The notes under the pieces were generated by a model. That model saw nothing but the letters and a program-made list of their open reading frames with translations. It was not told where the DNA came from and searched no databases. A stretch of 64,000 bases of DNA from Sinimarinibacterium flocculans (GTDB taxonomy: Bacteria; Pseudomonadota; Gammaproteobacteria; Nevskiales; Nevskiaceae): contig NZ_QICN01000004.1 in the NCBI RefSeq assembly GCF_003201205.1, forward strand, positions 248,001 to 312,000, in the 5' to 3' direction. Numbering within the stretch: position 1 is the first letter of the stretch; every line of letters starts with the position of its first letter. Position numbers and translations under genes: made by a program. Positions 53,544 through 63,185 of this stretch are shown here, piece after piece.

Positions 53544-54980
53544 ATGAGCAACGAGTACGATGTGGTCGTGGTCGGTGGCGGTCCCGCCGGTTATCCCTGC
53601 GCCATCCGCGCCGCCCAGCTGGGCTTCAAGACCGCCTGCATCGACGCGTGGCTCAACCGCGACAACACGCCGGCCTTCGGCGGCACCTGCCTGAATGCGG
53701 GCTGCATCCCGTCCAAGGCGCTGCTCGAGTCCTCGGAGCTCTATCACCGCATGCAGCACGAGGCGGCCGCGCACGGCATCGGCGCCGGCAAGCTGGCGCT
53801 CGACATCGCCAAGATGCAGGCGCGCAAGGATGCGGTTTCCAAGCAGCTCACCGGCGGCATCAAGCAGTTGTTCGCCGCGAACAAGGTCACCGGCCTGCAG
53901 GGATACGGCAAGCTGCTCGGCAACGGCCAGGTCGAGTTCACCTCGCACGACGGCAAGACCGAGACGCTCAAGGCCAAGCACATCGTCATCGCCACCGGCT
54001 CGGAGCCGGTGAATCTCAAGATCGCGCCGTTCGACGGCGAGCGCATCGTCGACTCCTGGGGGGCGCTGGATTTCACCGAAGTGCCGAAGACCCTCGGCGT
54101 GATCGGCGCCGGCGTCATCGGCGTCGAACTGGGCAGCGTCTGGAACCGCCTGGGCGCAAAGACGGTGATTCTCGAGGCGCTGCCGACCTTCCTGCCGATG
54201 GTCGACCAGCAGATCGCCAAGGAGTCGCTGCGTCATTTCACCAAGCAGGGTCTCGACATCCGCCTCGGCGCCAAGGTGCTGTCGGCCAAGGCCGGCAAGA
54301 AGAACGTCACCGTCGAATACGAGATCGGCGGCGAGAAGAAGACCGAGACCTTCGACAAGCTGATCGTCGCCGTCGGCCGCCGGCCGTACACCAAGGACCT
54401 GGGCGCGGATGTCGCCGGCGTCGCGCTCGACGAGCGCGGCTTCGTCAAGGTCGACGCGCACTACAAGACCAGCGCGCCGGGCGTCTACGCGGTCGGTGAT
54501 GTCATCGGCGGCGCGATGCTCGCGCACAAGGGCATCGAGGAAGGTGTTGCGCTGGCCGAGCAGCTCGCCGGCCATCACACGCAGGTGAACTACAACGCTG
54601 TGCCGAGCGTGATCTACACGATGCCGGAAGTCGCCTGGGTCGGCCTGTCCGAGGAACAGGCGAAGGAGAAGGGGCACGAGGTCAAGATCGGCACCGGGCC
54701 GTTCGCGGCCAATGGCCGCGCCAAGGCGATGGAGCAGGCCGCAGGCTCGATCAAGATCATCGCCGACGCCAAGTCCGATCGCATCCTCGGCGTGCACATG
54801 GTCGGGCCCTACGTTTCGGAGCTGCTGGCCGAGGCGGTGCTGGCGCTGGAGTTCGCGGCGACCTGCGAGGACATCGCGCTGACGATGCACGGCCATCCGA
54901 CGCTGTCCGAGAACTTCCACGAGGCGGTGCTGCTGGTCGACGGTCGCGCCGTGCACGCGGTCAACAAAGTCAAGAAATAG
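53544..54980 (+). CDS. lpd: Dihydrolipoamide dehydrogenase E3
   Basis: The 478-residue flavoprotein has the FAD motif GGGPAGYPCA, the redox disulfide C49-LNAG-C54, the NAD motif GVIGAGVIGVELG, VGRRPYTKDLG, and the C-terminal HGHPTLSE with the active-site histidine. It reoxidises lipoamide for 2-oxoglutarate and other 2-oxo acid dehydrogenases. GGAGAG precedes the ATG. It is separated from sucB by three unrelated genes. Confidence 0.96.
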   Translation: MSNEYDVVVVGGGPAGYPCAIRAAQLGFKTACIDAWLNRDNTPAFGGTCLNAGCIPSKALLESSELYHRMQHEAAAHGIGAGKLALDIAKMQARKDAVSKQLTGGIKQLFAANKVTGLQGYGKLLGNGQVEFTSHDGKTETLKAKHIVIATGSEPVNLKIAPFDGERIVDSWGALDFTEVPKTLGVIGAGVIGVELGSVWNRLGAKTVILEALPTFLPMVDQQIAKESLRHFTKQGLDIRLGAKVLSAKAGKKNVTVEYEIGGEKKTETFDKLIVAVGRRPYTKDLGADVAGVALDERGFVKVDAHYKTSAPGVYAVGDVIGGAMLAHKGIEEGVALAEQLAGHHTQVNYNAVPSVIYTMPEVAWVGLSEEQAKEKGHEVKIGTGPFAANGRAKAMEQAAGSIKIIADAKSDRILGVHMVGPYVSELLAEAVLALEFAATCEDIALTMHGHPTLSENFHEAVLLVDGRAVHAVNKVKK

Positions 54981-55017
54981 TGGTTCCACGACAACGCGAA
55001 GCAGGGGGAAGAGACGA

Positions 55018-55599
55018 ATGAAGAAGGTCTACGCGTGGCTGGGCGCCGCGATGCTGTGCGCCGTGGCCGGTAGCGCGCACGCGGAGCGGTTCGACCTGTC
55101 GATCGGCGACGACAGCTACCGGATCGCGCTGAACGGTCCGCTGTCGCGGGTGTTCTCGCAGACGACGGGGCAGTACGACATCGGCGCCGTGGTGCGCCCG
55201 GAGCGCGACGACGACCTGCTCGTCGCCCACGTCGGCGCCCTGGTGACCGGCGACGCCGGCGCCCGCAGCTTCGACTCGGCGGCCGGCCTGGGCCTGCGCG
55301 CCGTGTACATCGGGCGTGACGACAACCCGGGTGGCTCCATCGCGCCCGGCGGCCAGTTCGAAGCACGCTTCCCGGGCTACGAGCGCATCGGCTTCTCGGT
55401 CTATGGCTACTACGGGCCGGAAGTGCTGACCTTCGGCGACTTCGAGGAGTACTACGAGGTCGGCACCGGCGTCGACTACCAGGTGCTGCGCGATGCCTCG
55501 CTGTACGTCGGTTATCGCAACATCAACGTGAAAGTCGAGGACGGCCCGCGCATCACGGCCGACAACGGCCTGCACGTCGGCATGCGCCTGAGTTTCTGA
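55018..55599 (+). CDS. YfaZ-type outer membrane protein
   Basis: The 193-residue protein has a signal peptide cut after AHA (about residue 22) and alternating beta strands ending in GLHVGMRLSF, with terminal phenylalanine as in outer membrane barrels. NINVKVEDG and YEVGTGVDYQV fit the YfaZ family. Function is unknown. It lies 37 bases after lpd and 19 before yebC. Confidence 0.8.
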   Translation: MKKVYAWLGAAMLCAVAGSAHAERFDLSIGDDSYRIALNGPLSRVFSQTTGQYDIGAVVRPERDDDLLVAHVGALVTGDAGARSFDSAAGLGLRAVYIGRDDNPGGSIAPGGQFEARFPGYERIGFSVYGYYGPEVLTFGDFEEYYEVGTGVDYQVLRDASLYVGYRNINVKVEDGPRITADNGLHVGMRLSF

Positions 55600-55618
55600 T
55601 CGCGGGGTTCGCACATCC

Positions 55619-56338
55619 ATGGGTCGAGGTCCGAGTATCGCCGCGCGCAAGGGCGCCGAAGACGCCCGTCGCGGCAAGCTGTTCACCAAGTTCATCCGCG
55701 AGATCACCGTCGCCGCGCGCACCGGCGGCGGTGACCCGCGCAGCAATGCGCGTCTGCGCCTGGTGCTGGACAAGGCCTTCGCCGCCAACATGCCGAAGGA
55801 CACGGCCGAACGCGCGATCAAGCGCGGCACCGGCGAGCTCGGCGACGCGCAGTACGAAGAGATCCGCTACGAGGGCTACGGCCCGGGCGGTGTCGCGATC
55901 ATGGTCGACTGCATGACCGACAACCCGACGCGCACCGTTGCCGACGTGCGCCATGCCTTCAGCAAGAACGGCGGCAACCTCGGCAACAGCGGCTCGGTCG
56001 CCTACCTGTTTGCCGAGATCGGCCAGATCTTCCTGCAGCAGGATGCGTCGAAAGAAGAGCAGATTCTCGAGGCCGCGCTGGAAGCCGGCGCCGACGATGT
56101 CATCAGCGACGACGGCTACACCGAAGTCCTGGCCTCGCCGGACGCCTTCGAGGCCGTCAAGAACGCGCTGACCGCCAAGGGCTTCGAACTGCTGCAGGCC
56201 GACGTGACCATGCGGCCGGCAACGATGGTGCACGTGACCGGCGAGCAGGCCGAGTCCGTCGCGCGCATCGTCGAGATGCTCGAAGACCTGGACGACGTGC
56301 AGAAGGTGTACTCCAACGCCGATCTGGACGCCGCCTGA
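55619..56338 (+). CDS. yebC: YebC/PmpR-family regulator
   Basis: The 239-residue protein has the three-domain YebC layout: RRGKLFTKFIREITVAAR near the N-terminus, PKDTAERAIKRGTGE, and YEGYGPGGVAIMVD. Family members are DNA-binding regulators or, by recent work, help translation of proline-rich stretches. It stands 2 bases before ruvC, the usual place. Confidence 0.95.
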   Translation: MGRGPSIAARKGAEDARRGKLFTKFIREITVAARTGGGDPRSNARLRLVLDKAFAANMPKDTAERAIKRGTGELGDAQYEEIRYEGYGPGGVAIMVDCMTDNPTRTVADVRHAFSKNGGNLGNSGSVAYLFAEIGQIFLQQDASKEEQILEAALEAGADDVISDDGYTEVLASPDAFEAVKNALTAKGFELLQADVTMRPATMVHVTGEQAESVARIVEMLEDLDDVQKVYSNADLDAA

Positions 56339-56340
56339 GG

Positions 56341-56859
56341 GTGACGCGCATCCTCGGCATCGATCCGGGCTCGCGCTACACGGGCTACGGCGTGATCGAC
56401 ACCGAGCGTGGCCGCAGCCGCCTGGTGACCTGCGGTCGCATCGTCGCCGGCACCGGCGCGATGCCCGATCGCCTGGTGACCATCGACCGTGAGCTGGCTG
56501 GCATCGTCCGCGACTACGTGCCCGAGGAAACCGCGTTCGAGGAAGTGTTCGTCGACCGCAACGTCCGCAGCGCGCTGGTCCTCGGCCAGGCCCGTGGCGT
56601 CGCGCTGTGCGTGGCGGCGCGCATCGGCCTGCCGATCGCCGAGTACGCGCCCGCACAGGTGAAGATGGCGCTGACTGGCAGCGGGCGCGCCGACAAGGAG
56701 CAGGTGCAGCACATGGTCAAGCTGTTGCTCAAGCTGCAGGGACGACTGGTGGCCGACGCGGCGGACGCGCTGGCGGTCGCGCTGACGCATGCGCAGGTTC
56801 GTGGCATGCGGCAGCGCACCGGACTCGCGCTGACCGGAAGCTGGAAGAAGAGCGGATGA
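56341..56859 (+). CDS. ruvC: Holliday junction resolvase RuvC
   Basis: The 172-residue nuclease has the acidic site: D8 in GIDPGSRYTGYG, the glutamate in EEVFVDRNV, and DAADALAVALTH near the C-terminus. It cuts the Holliday junctions moved by RuvAB. The start is a GTG at 56341; the stop overlaps ruvA (ATGA). Confidence 0.97.
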   Translation: MTRILGIDPGSRYTGYGVIDTERGRSRLVTCGRIVAGTGAMPDRLVTIDRELAGIVRDYVPEETAFEEVFVDRNVRSALVLGQARGVALCVAARIGLPIAEYAPAQVKMALTGSGRADKEQVQHMVKLLLKLQGRLVADAADALAVALTHAQVRGMRQRTGLALTGSWKKSG

Positions 56860-57449
56860 TCGGTCGACTGCACGGCAAGCTGCTGCTCAAGCAGCCGCCC
56901 TGGCTGCTGGTCGATGCCGGTGGCGTGGGCTACGAGGTCGAGGCGCCGATGTCGACCTTTTACAGGCTGCCCGCCGTTGGCGAGCCCGTGACGCTGCACA
57001 CGCACCTGACGGTGCGCGAGGACGCGCACCTGCTGTTCGGCTTCGCCAGCCTCACCGAGAAGACCCTGTTCAGGGAGCTGATCCGCGTGTCCGGCGTCGG
57101 GCCGAAGCTGGCACTCGCGGTGCTGTCCGGTGTCGGTGTCGACGAGTTCTGGGTGACCGTGCGTGCCGGCGACGCCGCGCGGCTGGCGAAGCTCCCGGGC
57201 ATCGGCCGCAAGACCGCCGAGCGCCTGATCGTCGAGATGCGCGACCGCGCCGCCTCGGCCGACGCGCCGCCGACGGTCCAGGCCGCAGTCGGCAGCGTCG
57301 ACGCCTCGCCGCTGCAGGAGGCGCGGCATGCGCTGGCGGCGCTGGGCTACAAGCCTGCCGAAGTTCAGCGCTTCACCGAGGCCGTGTATAAGGACGACAT
57401 GAGTACCGAGCAGATCATCCAGGAAGCCCTGAAGCGGGCGGTGCGCTGA
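56856..57449 (+). CDS. ruvA: Holliday junction protein RuvA
   Basis: The 197-residue protein has the OB domain start [10 protein letters not shown], the helix-hairpin-helix repeats ([18 protein letters not shown] and [18 protein letters not shown]) and the flexible C-domain that holds RuvB. It overlaps ruvC and lies 16 bases before ruvB. Confidence 0.97.
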   Translation: MIGRLHGKLLLKQPPWLLVDAGGVGYEVEAPMSTFYRLPAVGEPVTLHTHLTVREDAHLLFGFASLTEKTLFRELIRVSGVGPKLALAVLSGVGVDEFWVTVRAGDAARLAKLPGIGRKTAERLIVEMRDRAASADAPPTVQAAVGSVDASPLQEARHALAALGYKPAEVQRFTEAVYKDDMSTEQIIQEALKRAVR

Positions 57450-57465
57450 AGCCGCGGTGGATGCG

Positions 57466-58500
57466 ATGAGCGACCAGGACCGCCTCGTCTCCGCGGGTGC
57501 GAGCGCCGACGAGGACCGCATCGAACGCGCGATCCGGCCGCAGCGTCTGGCGGACTACGTCGGCCAGCCCGCCGTGCGCGAACAGATGGGCATCGCCATC
57601 GAGGCCGCGAGCCGCCGCGGCGAGGCTCTGGACCATGTGCTGATCTTCGGGCCGCCGGGCCTGGGCAAGACCACGCTGGCGCACATCCTGGCGGCGGAGA
57701 TGGGCGTCAATCTGCGCCAGACCTCGGGGCCCGTGCTCGAGCGTCCCGGTGACCTGGCGGCACTGCTGACCAACCTCGAGCCGCGCGACCTGCTGTTCGT
57801 CGACGAGATCCATCGCCTGAGCCCGATCGTCGAGGAAGTGCTGTACCCGGCGATGGAGGACTACCAGCTCGACATCGTCATCGGCGAAGGACCGGCGGCA
57901 CGCTCGATCCGCATCGATCTGCCGCCGTTTACGCTGGTCGGTGCCACGACGCGCGCCGGCGCACTGACCAGCCCGCTGCGCGACCGCTTCGGTCTGGTGC
58001 AGCGTCTGGAGTTCTATTCGGTGCCGGACCTGACGCAGATCGTCCTGCGCAGCGCCGGCATTCTCAAGGCCCAGATCGACGACGGCGGTGCGGGGGAGAT
58101 CGCGCGTCGTTCGCGCGGCACGCCGCGTATCGCCAACCGCCTGCTGCGCCGTGCGCGGGACTACGCGGAGGTGCGCGCCGACGGCGTCATCACCGCCGAC
58201 ACCGCCGGCGAGGCGATGCGCCTGCTCAGCGTCGACACCAACGGCTTCGACCTGATGGACCGGCGCCTGCTGCTGACGCTGATCGAGCGCTTCGACGGCG
58301 GCCCGGCCGGGCTCGACAACCTAGCTGCGGCCATCGGCGAGGCGCGCGACACGATCGAGGACGTGATCGAGCCTTACCTGATCCAGCAGGGCTATCTGAT
58401 GCGCACGCCGCGCGGCCGCGTCGCCGGCAAGGCAGCCTACGAGCACTACGGCCTGAAGACGCCCGAGCGGCTGGCCACGCCGGACCTGTTCGCGCCGTGA
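57466..58500 (+). CDS. ruvB: Holliday junction helicase RuvB
   Basis: The 344-residue AAA+ motor has [11 protein letters not shown], Walker [12 protein letters not shown], Walker [11 protein letters not shown] and [18 protein letters not shown]. The winged-helix end has [17 protein letters not shown] at 57457 would add three residues; the ATG at 57466 with GGTGGA upstream is preferred. It overlaps ybgC by 4 bases. Confidence 0.96.
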   Translation: MSDQDRLVSAGASADEDRIERAIRPQRLADYVGQPAVREQMGIAIEAASRRGEALDHVLIFGPPGLGKTTLAHILAAEMGVNLRQTSGPVLERPGDLAALLTNLEPRDLLFVDEIHRLSPIVEEVLYPAMEDYQLDIVIGEGPAARSIRIDLPPFTLVGATTRAGALTSPLRDRFGLVQRLEFYSVPDLTQIVLRSAGILKAQIDDGGAGEIARRSRGTPRIANRLLRRARDYAEVRADGVITADTAGEAMRLLSVDTNGFDLMDRRLLLTLIERFDGGPAGLDNLAAAIGEARDTIEDVIEPYLIQQGYLMRTPRGRVAGKAAYEHYGLKTPERLATPDLFAP

Positions 58501-58922
58501 GCGACCCCGCGTTCCGGATGCCGCTGCGGGTTTACTACGAGGACACGGACGCCAGCGGCGTCGCCTATCACGCCAACTACCTGCGCTGGTGCGAGCGTGC
58601 CCGCACCGAGTGGCTGCGGGCGCTGGGTTTCGAGCAGGCGCGCGTGCACGATCAGCTCGGCGTGGTCTTCACCGTCGCCAGTCTCGAAGTCGGCTACCGG
58701 CGCCCGGCCCGCCTCGACGACGAACTGCAGATCGAGGTCCGGGTGCCGCGGGTCGGGCAGGCCAGCCTGCTGTTCGAGCAGCGCGTGCTGCGCGCCGCCG
58801 ATAGCACGTTGCTGGCGACGCTGCGGGCCAAGGTCGGCTGCGTCGGCGCGGACGATTTCCGCCCGACGGCGGTGCCGGCCGCCCTGCGCGAGGCCATGCA
58901 GCGCTGGGCGCAGACCGCGTAG
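58497..58922 (+). CDS. ybgC: Acyl-CoA thioesterase YbgC of the Tol-Pal cluster
   Basis: The 141-residue hotdog thioesterase has [24 protein letters not shown] with the catalytic aspartate. It hydrolyses short acyl-CoA and is usually linked to tol-pal. Its GTG start overlaps the ruvB stop. The 193-base gap before tolQ suggests a new promoter there. Confidence 0.93.
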   Translation: MSDPAFRMPLRVYYEDTDASGVAYHANYLRWCERARTEWLRALGFEQARVHDQLGVVFTVASLEVGYRRPARLDDELQIEVRVPRVGQASLLFEQRVLRAADSTLLATLRAKVGCVGADDFRPTAVPAALREAMQRWAQTA

Positions 58923-58987
58923 GCGAGGTCCGACACCGGCCGCCCGGATGTTCGGTCGTCGCCGGCGCAGGTCCGCTCGGCGCAACG

Positions 58988-59016
58988 CTGCCAGCAATAC
59001 AGGGCGCTGTGATAAT
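58988..59016 (+). promoter_or_regulatory. Candidate promoter for the tol-pal operon
   Basis: CTGCCA (58988-58993) and GATAAT (59011-59016) are 17 bases apart in the 193-base gap before tolQ. A small hairpin (ACCTG with CAGGT) follows in the leader. Nothing else is recognised in the gap. Confidence 0.4.
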
Positions 59017-59115
59017 GTTCCGCGCCCGTGAAACCTGTACGCGCAGGTACGGGTCTATCCGCTTTCTCCTCCGGTTCCCCGGGGTCGGCCGCACGACCCA
59101 CCAACATCCGAGCCC

Positions 59116-59802
59116 ATGAACGCCGACATGTCCTTCACCCACCTGATCCTGCAGGCAAGCCTGCTGGCGCAGCTGGTTCTCCTGGCCCTGGTCCTCGCCT
59201 CGATCTTCTCGTGGGCCGTGATCCTCAAGAAGCGCAAGCTGCTCGCCGAGGCCAACCTGGAGGCGGACCAGTTCGAGGACCGGTTCTGGAGTGGCGGCAA
59301 TCTCTCGGACCTGTACGAGCAGCAGCGCCGTGCGACCAACAACCGCGGCCTGGCGGCGATCTTCGTCGCCGGCTACGAGGAATACACGCGCCAGCAGACC
59401 GGCGGGCACGCCGATAACGACGACGTCATCGCCGCCGTGCAGCGGCAGATGCGCGTCACCCAGGTCCGCGAAGTCGAGGCCCTGGAGGAAGGCGTCGCGC
59501 TGCTGGCGACGATCGGTTCGACCAGCCCCTACGTCGGCCTGTTCGGTACGGTCTGGGGCATCATGAACGCGTTCATCGCCATCGGAAACCAGAATCAGGC
59601 CTCGCTGGCGACGGTCGCGCCCGGCATCGCCGAAGCCCTGATCGCAACGGCCATGGGCCTGTTCGCCGCCATTCCGGCGGTCATCGCCTACAACTTCTTC
59701 ACCCGTGGCGTCGAGAAGATGGAAAGCCGCTTCCACACCTTCGCCGAGGAAATGATCGGCATCGTCGATCGCGGTCTTCGCCACGGTGCCGCGAAGAGCT
59801 GA
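59116..59802 (+). CDS. tolQ: Tol-Pal system proton channel subunit TolQ
   Basis: The 228-residue inner membrane protein has three helices (about 12-35, 135-160, 170-195) with GSTSPYVGLFGTVWGIM and ATAMGLFAAIPAVIAYN, the MotA/ExbB pattern. It forms the channel with TolR that energises TolA. It opens the operon, 2 bases before tolR. Confidence 0.96.
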   Translation: MNADMSFTHLILQASLLAQLVLLALVLASIFSWAVILKKRKLLAEANLEADQFEDRFWSGGNLSDLYEQQRRATNNRGLAAIFVAGYEEYTRQQTGGHADNDDVIAAVQRQMRVTQVREVEALEEGVALLATIGSTSPYVGLFGTVWGIMNAFIAIGNQNQASLATVAPGIAEALIATAMGLFAAIPAVIAYNFFTRGVEKMESRFHTFAEEMIGIVDRGLRHGAAKS

Positions 59803-59804
59803 TC

Positions 59805-60221
<417 letters not shown>

Positions 60222-60227
60222 ACCCCA

Positions 60228-61202
60228 ATGGTCGTCGAGCGTCGCTATCTGGTGATAGCAGCTGTCGGGCACGTGCTGCTGCTCGCCCTGCTGTCCGCCA
60301 GCGCCCTGTTCCATCGCCGGATCGAGGCGCCGCCGGTGATCGAGGTGGCGCTGATCGAGGATCCCCGCATCCAGCGCAAGGCCGAGGTCGAGCGCGAGCT
60401 GGAGACGCAGCGTCAGCGCGAGCTCGAGGAGCAGCAGCGCCAGCGCGAGCAGGAGCAGAAGGCCGCTGCCGAACAGCAGCGCCAGGAGCAGCAGCGGCGG
60501 GTCGAGGAACAGCGCAAGGCCGAGGCCGAAGCCAGGGAGCGGCAGAAGCAGGAAGAGACGCGGCGCAAGCTCGAAGAGGAGCAGCGCAAGAAGCGCGAGG
60601 AACTCGAACTCAAGGCCGATGCCGAACGCAAGCGGCGCGAGGAAGAGCAGCGCAAGATCGACGAGGAGAAGCGCCGACAGGACGAGATCCGGCGCCAGCA
60701 GGAAGAAGAAAAGCGGCGCCAGGAAGAAGAACGCAAGCGGCGCGAGGAGGAGCAGAAGCGCCTGCTCGAGGAAGAGCGCCAGCGCCAGCTCGCCGAGGCC
60801 GCGGCCGAGGCCGAGCGCATCCGCAAGCAGCGCGAGGCCGAGGAGAAGCGCCGGCGCGACGAGTTGGCGCGGATCATGGCCGAGGAAGAGGCGGCGCGCG
60901 CGGCCGCGGAGCGCCAGGCGGCACAGGCCCCCTGGGGGGCGATGATCGCCGAGAAGATCCGTCGCAACTGGACGCGTCCGCCGGGCTCCACCGACGATTT
61001 CACTTGCGTCGTCGAGATCGAGCAGATCCCCGGCGGCGAGGTGGTCAGCGCGCGGATCGTGCGCAGCTGCGGCAATGCGACGCTGGACCGCTCGGTGGAG
61101 AACGCCGTGCGCAAGGCCAGCCCGCTGCCACCGCCGCCGGATGCCTCCCTCTTCGAGCGGCGCATCCGGTCCGTCTTCTGCCCGCGACGGGATGGGTGCT
61201 AA
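60228..61202 (+). CDS. tolA: Tol-Pal system protein TolA
   Basis: The 324-residue protein has an N-terminal anchor helix (YLVIAAVGHVLLLALLSASA), a long charged coiled region rich in Glu, Arg, Gln and Lys (about 45-235), and a C-terminal TonB/TolA-like domain (MIAEKIRRNWTRPPGS). It links the inner membrane motor with TolB and Pal. Length of the coil varies freely in this family. Confidence 0.94.
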   Translation: MVVERRYLVIAAVGHVLLLALLSASALFHRRIEAPPVIEVALIEDPRIQRKAEVERELETQRQRELEEQQRQREQEQKAAAEQQRQEQQRRVEEQRKAEAEARERQKQEETRRKLEEEQRKKREELELKADAERKRREEEQRKIDEEKRRQDEIRRQQEEEKRRQEEERKRREEEQKRLLEEERQRQLAEAAAEAERIRKQREAEEKRRRDELARIMAEEEAARAAAERQAAQAPWGAMIAEKIRRNWTRPPGSTDDFTCVVEIEQIPGGEVVSARIVRSCGNATLDRSVENAVRKASPLPPPPDASLFERRIRSVFCPRRDGC

Positions 61203-61274
61203 GGTCCGCGAGCCGTTTTTCGGGGTCTTGAATTCAGCAGGGCTTCATTCACTTCACGTAGAACTCCCGGTCTT

Positions 61275-62558
61275 ATGAAATCCCTACGATGGATTGCTGC
61301 GGTACTTCTCGCCGTCTCGGGCGTTGCCCGGGCCGAGCTCGAGATCACGGTGCAGGGTGGCGTCGAGCAGGCGCTGCCGATCGCGATCGTGCCGTTCACG
61401 CAGATTCCGGACGTCAAGCTCGACGTCGCCCAGGTCGTCGAGGACGACCTCAGGCGCAGCGGCCGCTTCAAGCCGCTGGATCGCCGTGACATGCTGCAGA
61501 AGCCGAGCGCCCCGGCGCAGGTCGACACTTCGGTCTGGCGGGCTCAGGGCATCGACAACGTCGTCATGGGACAGGTGTCGAAGACCGAGCAGGGGTACTT
61601 CGCGCGCTTCTTCCTGGTCGACAGCATTGGCGGCCAGCAGGTGCTCGGCTATGACATCCCGGCGCGCAGCGTCGACCAGATGCGCTATGTCGCGCACCAG
61701 ATCGCCGACCTGATCTACGAGAAGCTGCTCGGCATCCCGGGCTACTTCAACACCAAGATCGCCTACGTGTCCGCCGAGGGCATCGGCTACCAGCGCAACT
61801 TCGAGCTGATCGTCGCCGACGCCGACGGCTGGAATCCGCGCGTCGTGGCCACCTCGCGCGAGCCGCTGCTGTCTCCGGCGTGGTCGCCGGACCGCAAGCA
61901 GCTGGCCTATGTCGGCTTCGAGCGCGGGCGCTCGGCCATCTACCTGCACACGCTCGCCACCGGCGACGTCAAACGGCTGGTGTCCGAACGTGGCATCAAC
62001 GGCTCGCCGACGTTCTCGCCGGACGGGCGCTTCCTGGCGATGACGCTGTCGTTCGAGAACAACCCGGACATCTATGTCGTCGACCTGAAGACCGGCAACC
62101 GCAGGCGGCTGACCGATCACTACGGTATCGACACCGAGCCGGCATGGTCGCCGGACGGCAGCAAGCTGGCCTTCACCTCGGATCGTGGCGGCCAGCCGCA
62201 GATCTACGAGATCTCGGTCAACGGCGGCGACCCGCGACGGGTGACCTTCGAAGGACGCCAGAACCTGCGGGCCAGCTACTCGCCGGACGGCCGGTCGATG
62301 GCGCTGGTCAACAACACCGACGGTCGCTACCGCATCGGCCTGCTCGACCTCGGGTCGGGCGAGATGCGCGTACTCAGCAACGGCCCGCTCGACGAGAGTC
62401 CGAGCTTCGCGCCCGGCGGCGCCGTCGTGATCTATGCAACACAGGGCCGCAAGGGCGCCGAACTGGCGACGGTGTCCGTCGAAGGCAGCGTGCGCCAGAG
62501 CCTGCGGCAGTCCGGCGGCGACGTCCGCGAGCCGGCGTGGTCGCCGCTGATCCGCTGA
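61275..62558 (+). CDS. tolB: Tol-Pal system beta-propeller TolB
   Basis: The 427-residue periplasmic protein has a signal peptide (about 1-22), an N-domain (AIVPFTQIPDVKLDVAQVVE) and repeated beta-propeller blades with WSPDxxxLAY, FSPDGRFLAM, WSPDGSKLAF and YSPDGRSMAL. It binds Pal and TolA. It lies 72 bases after tolA and 53 before pal. Confidence 0.96.
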   Translation: MKSLRWIAAVLLAVSGVARAELEITVQGGVEQALPIAIVPFTQIPDVKLDVAQVVEDDLRRSGRFKPLDRRDMLQKPSAPAQVDTSVWRAQGIDNVVMGQVSKTEQGYFARFFLVDSIGGQQVLGYDIPARSVDQMRYVAHQIADLIYEKLLGIPGYFNTKIAYVSAEGIGYQRNFELIVADADGWNPRVVATSREPLLSPAWSPDRKQLAYVGFERGRSAIYLHTLATGDVKRLVSERGINGSPTFSPDGRFLAMTLSFENNPDIYVVDLKTGNRRRLTDHYGIDTEPAWSPDGSKLAFTSDRGGQPQIYEISVNGGDPRRVTFEGRQNLRASYSPDGRSMALVNNTDGRYRIGLLDLGSGEMRVLSNGPLDESPSFAPGGAVVIYATQGRKGAELATVSVEGSVRQSLRQSGGDVREPAWSPLIR

Positions 62559-62611
62559 TCGGCGGCCCGGTCGTTCCCATCTGACAACGGTTTATCGAAG
62601 GAGTGAGGGTC

Positions 62612-63145
62612 ATGAATAGCAAGATCTGGCTGCCTGCGGTGCTGGGCCTGGCGCTGGTGCTGCAGGCCTGCGGCTCGAACAAGGATCGGACGTCCTCGGA
62701 CGGCACCTACGGTTCGACGACACAGACCAGCGAGCCGTACACGGATCGTATCGCGCCGCAGCCGGCGCCACTGGACGACAGCGGCTTCGATACGGCGGCT
62801 GCCGCCGAACGCGCCCTGTCGACGAACGTCATCTACTTCGACTTCGACGACACCGCGATTCGCGCCGAGTACCGCGGCGTCGTCGACGCCTACGCGCGTT
62901 TCCTCAAGGACAACCCGTCGGCGCGGCTGCGTCTCGAAGGGCACGCCGACGAGCGCGGTACGCGCGAGTACAATCTGGGCCTCGGCGAGCGCCGTGCGCT
63001 CGCCGTCGAATCCGCATTGCTGGCCCAGGGCGTGAGCCGCGAGCAGCTGTCGATTCTCAGCTATGGCGAGGAACGCCCCGAGGATCTGGGGCACAGCGAG
63101 AGCGCCTGGTCGAAGAATCGTCGCGTGCAGCTCGTCAGGCAGTAA
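62612..63145 (+). CDS. pal: Peptidoglycan-associated lipoprotein Pal
   Basis: The 177-residue protein has a lipobox (LALVLQAC), a short linker and an OmpA-like domain (VIYFDFDDTAIRAEY, then LEGHADERGTREYNLGLGERRA). ATG at 62612 with GGAG upstream is preferred over a GTG at 62603. It anchors the outer membrane to peptidoglycan. Confidence 0.97.
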   Translation: MNSKIWLPAVLGLALVLQACGSNKDRTSSDGTYGSTTQTSEPYTDRIAPQPAPLDDSGFDTAAAAERALSTNVIYFDFDDTAIRAEYRGVVDAYARFLKDNPSARLRLEGHADERGTREYNLGLGERRALAVESALLAQGVSREQLSILSYGEERPEDLGHSESAWSKNRRVQLVRQ

Positions 63146-63185
63146 AGTAGGGGCCTGACACACGGCGACTTTGAAGAGGATGCGT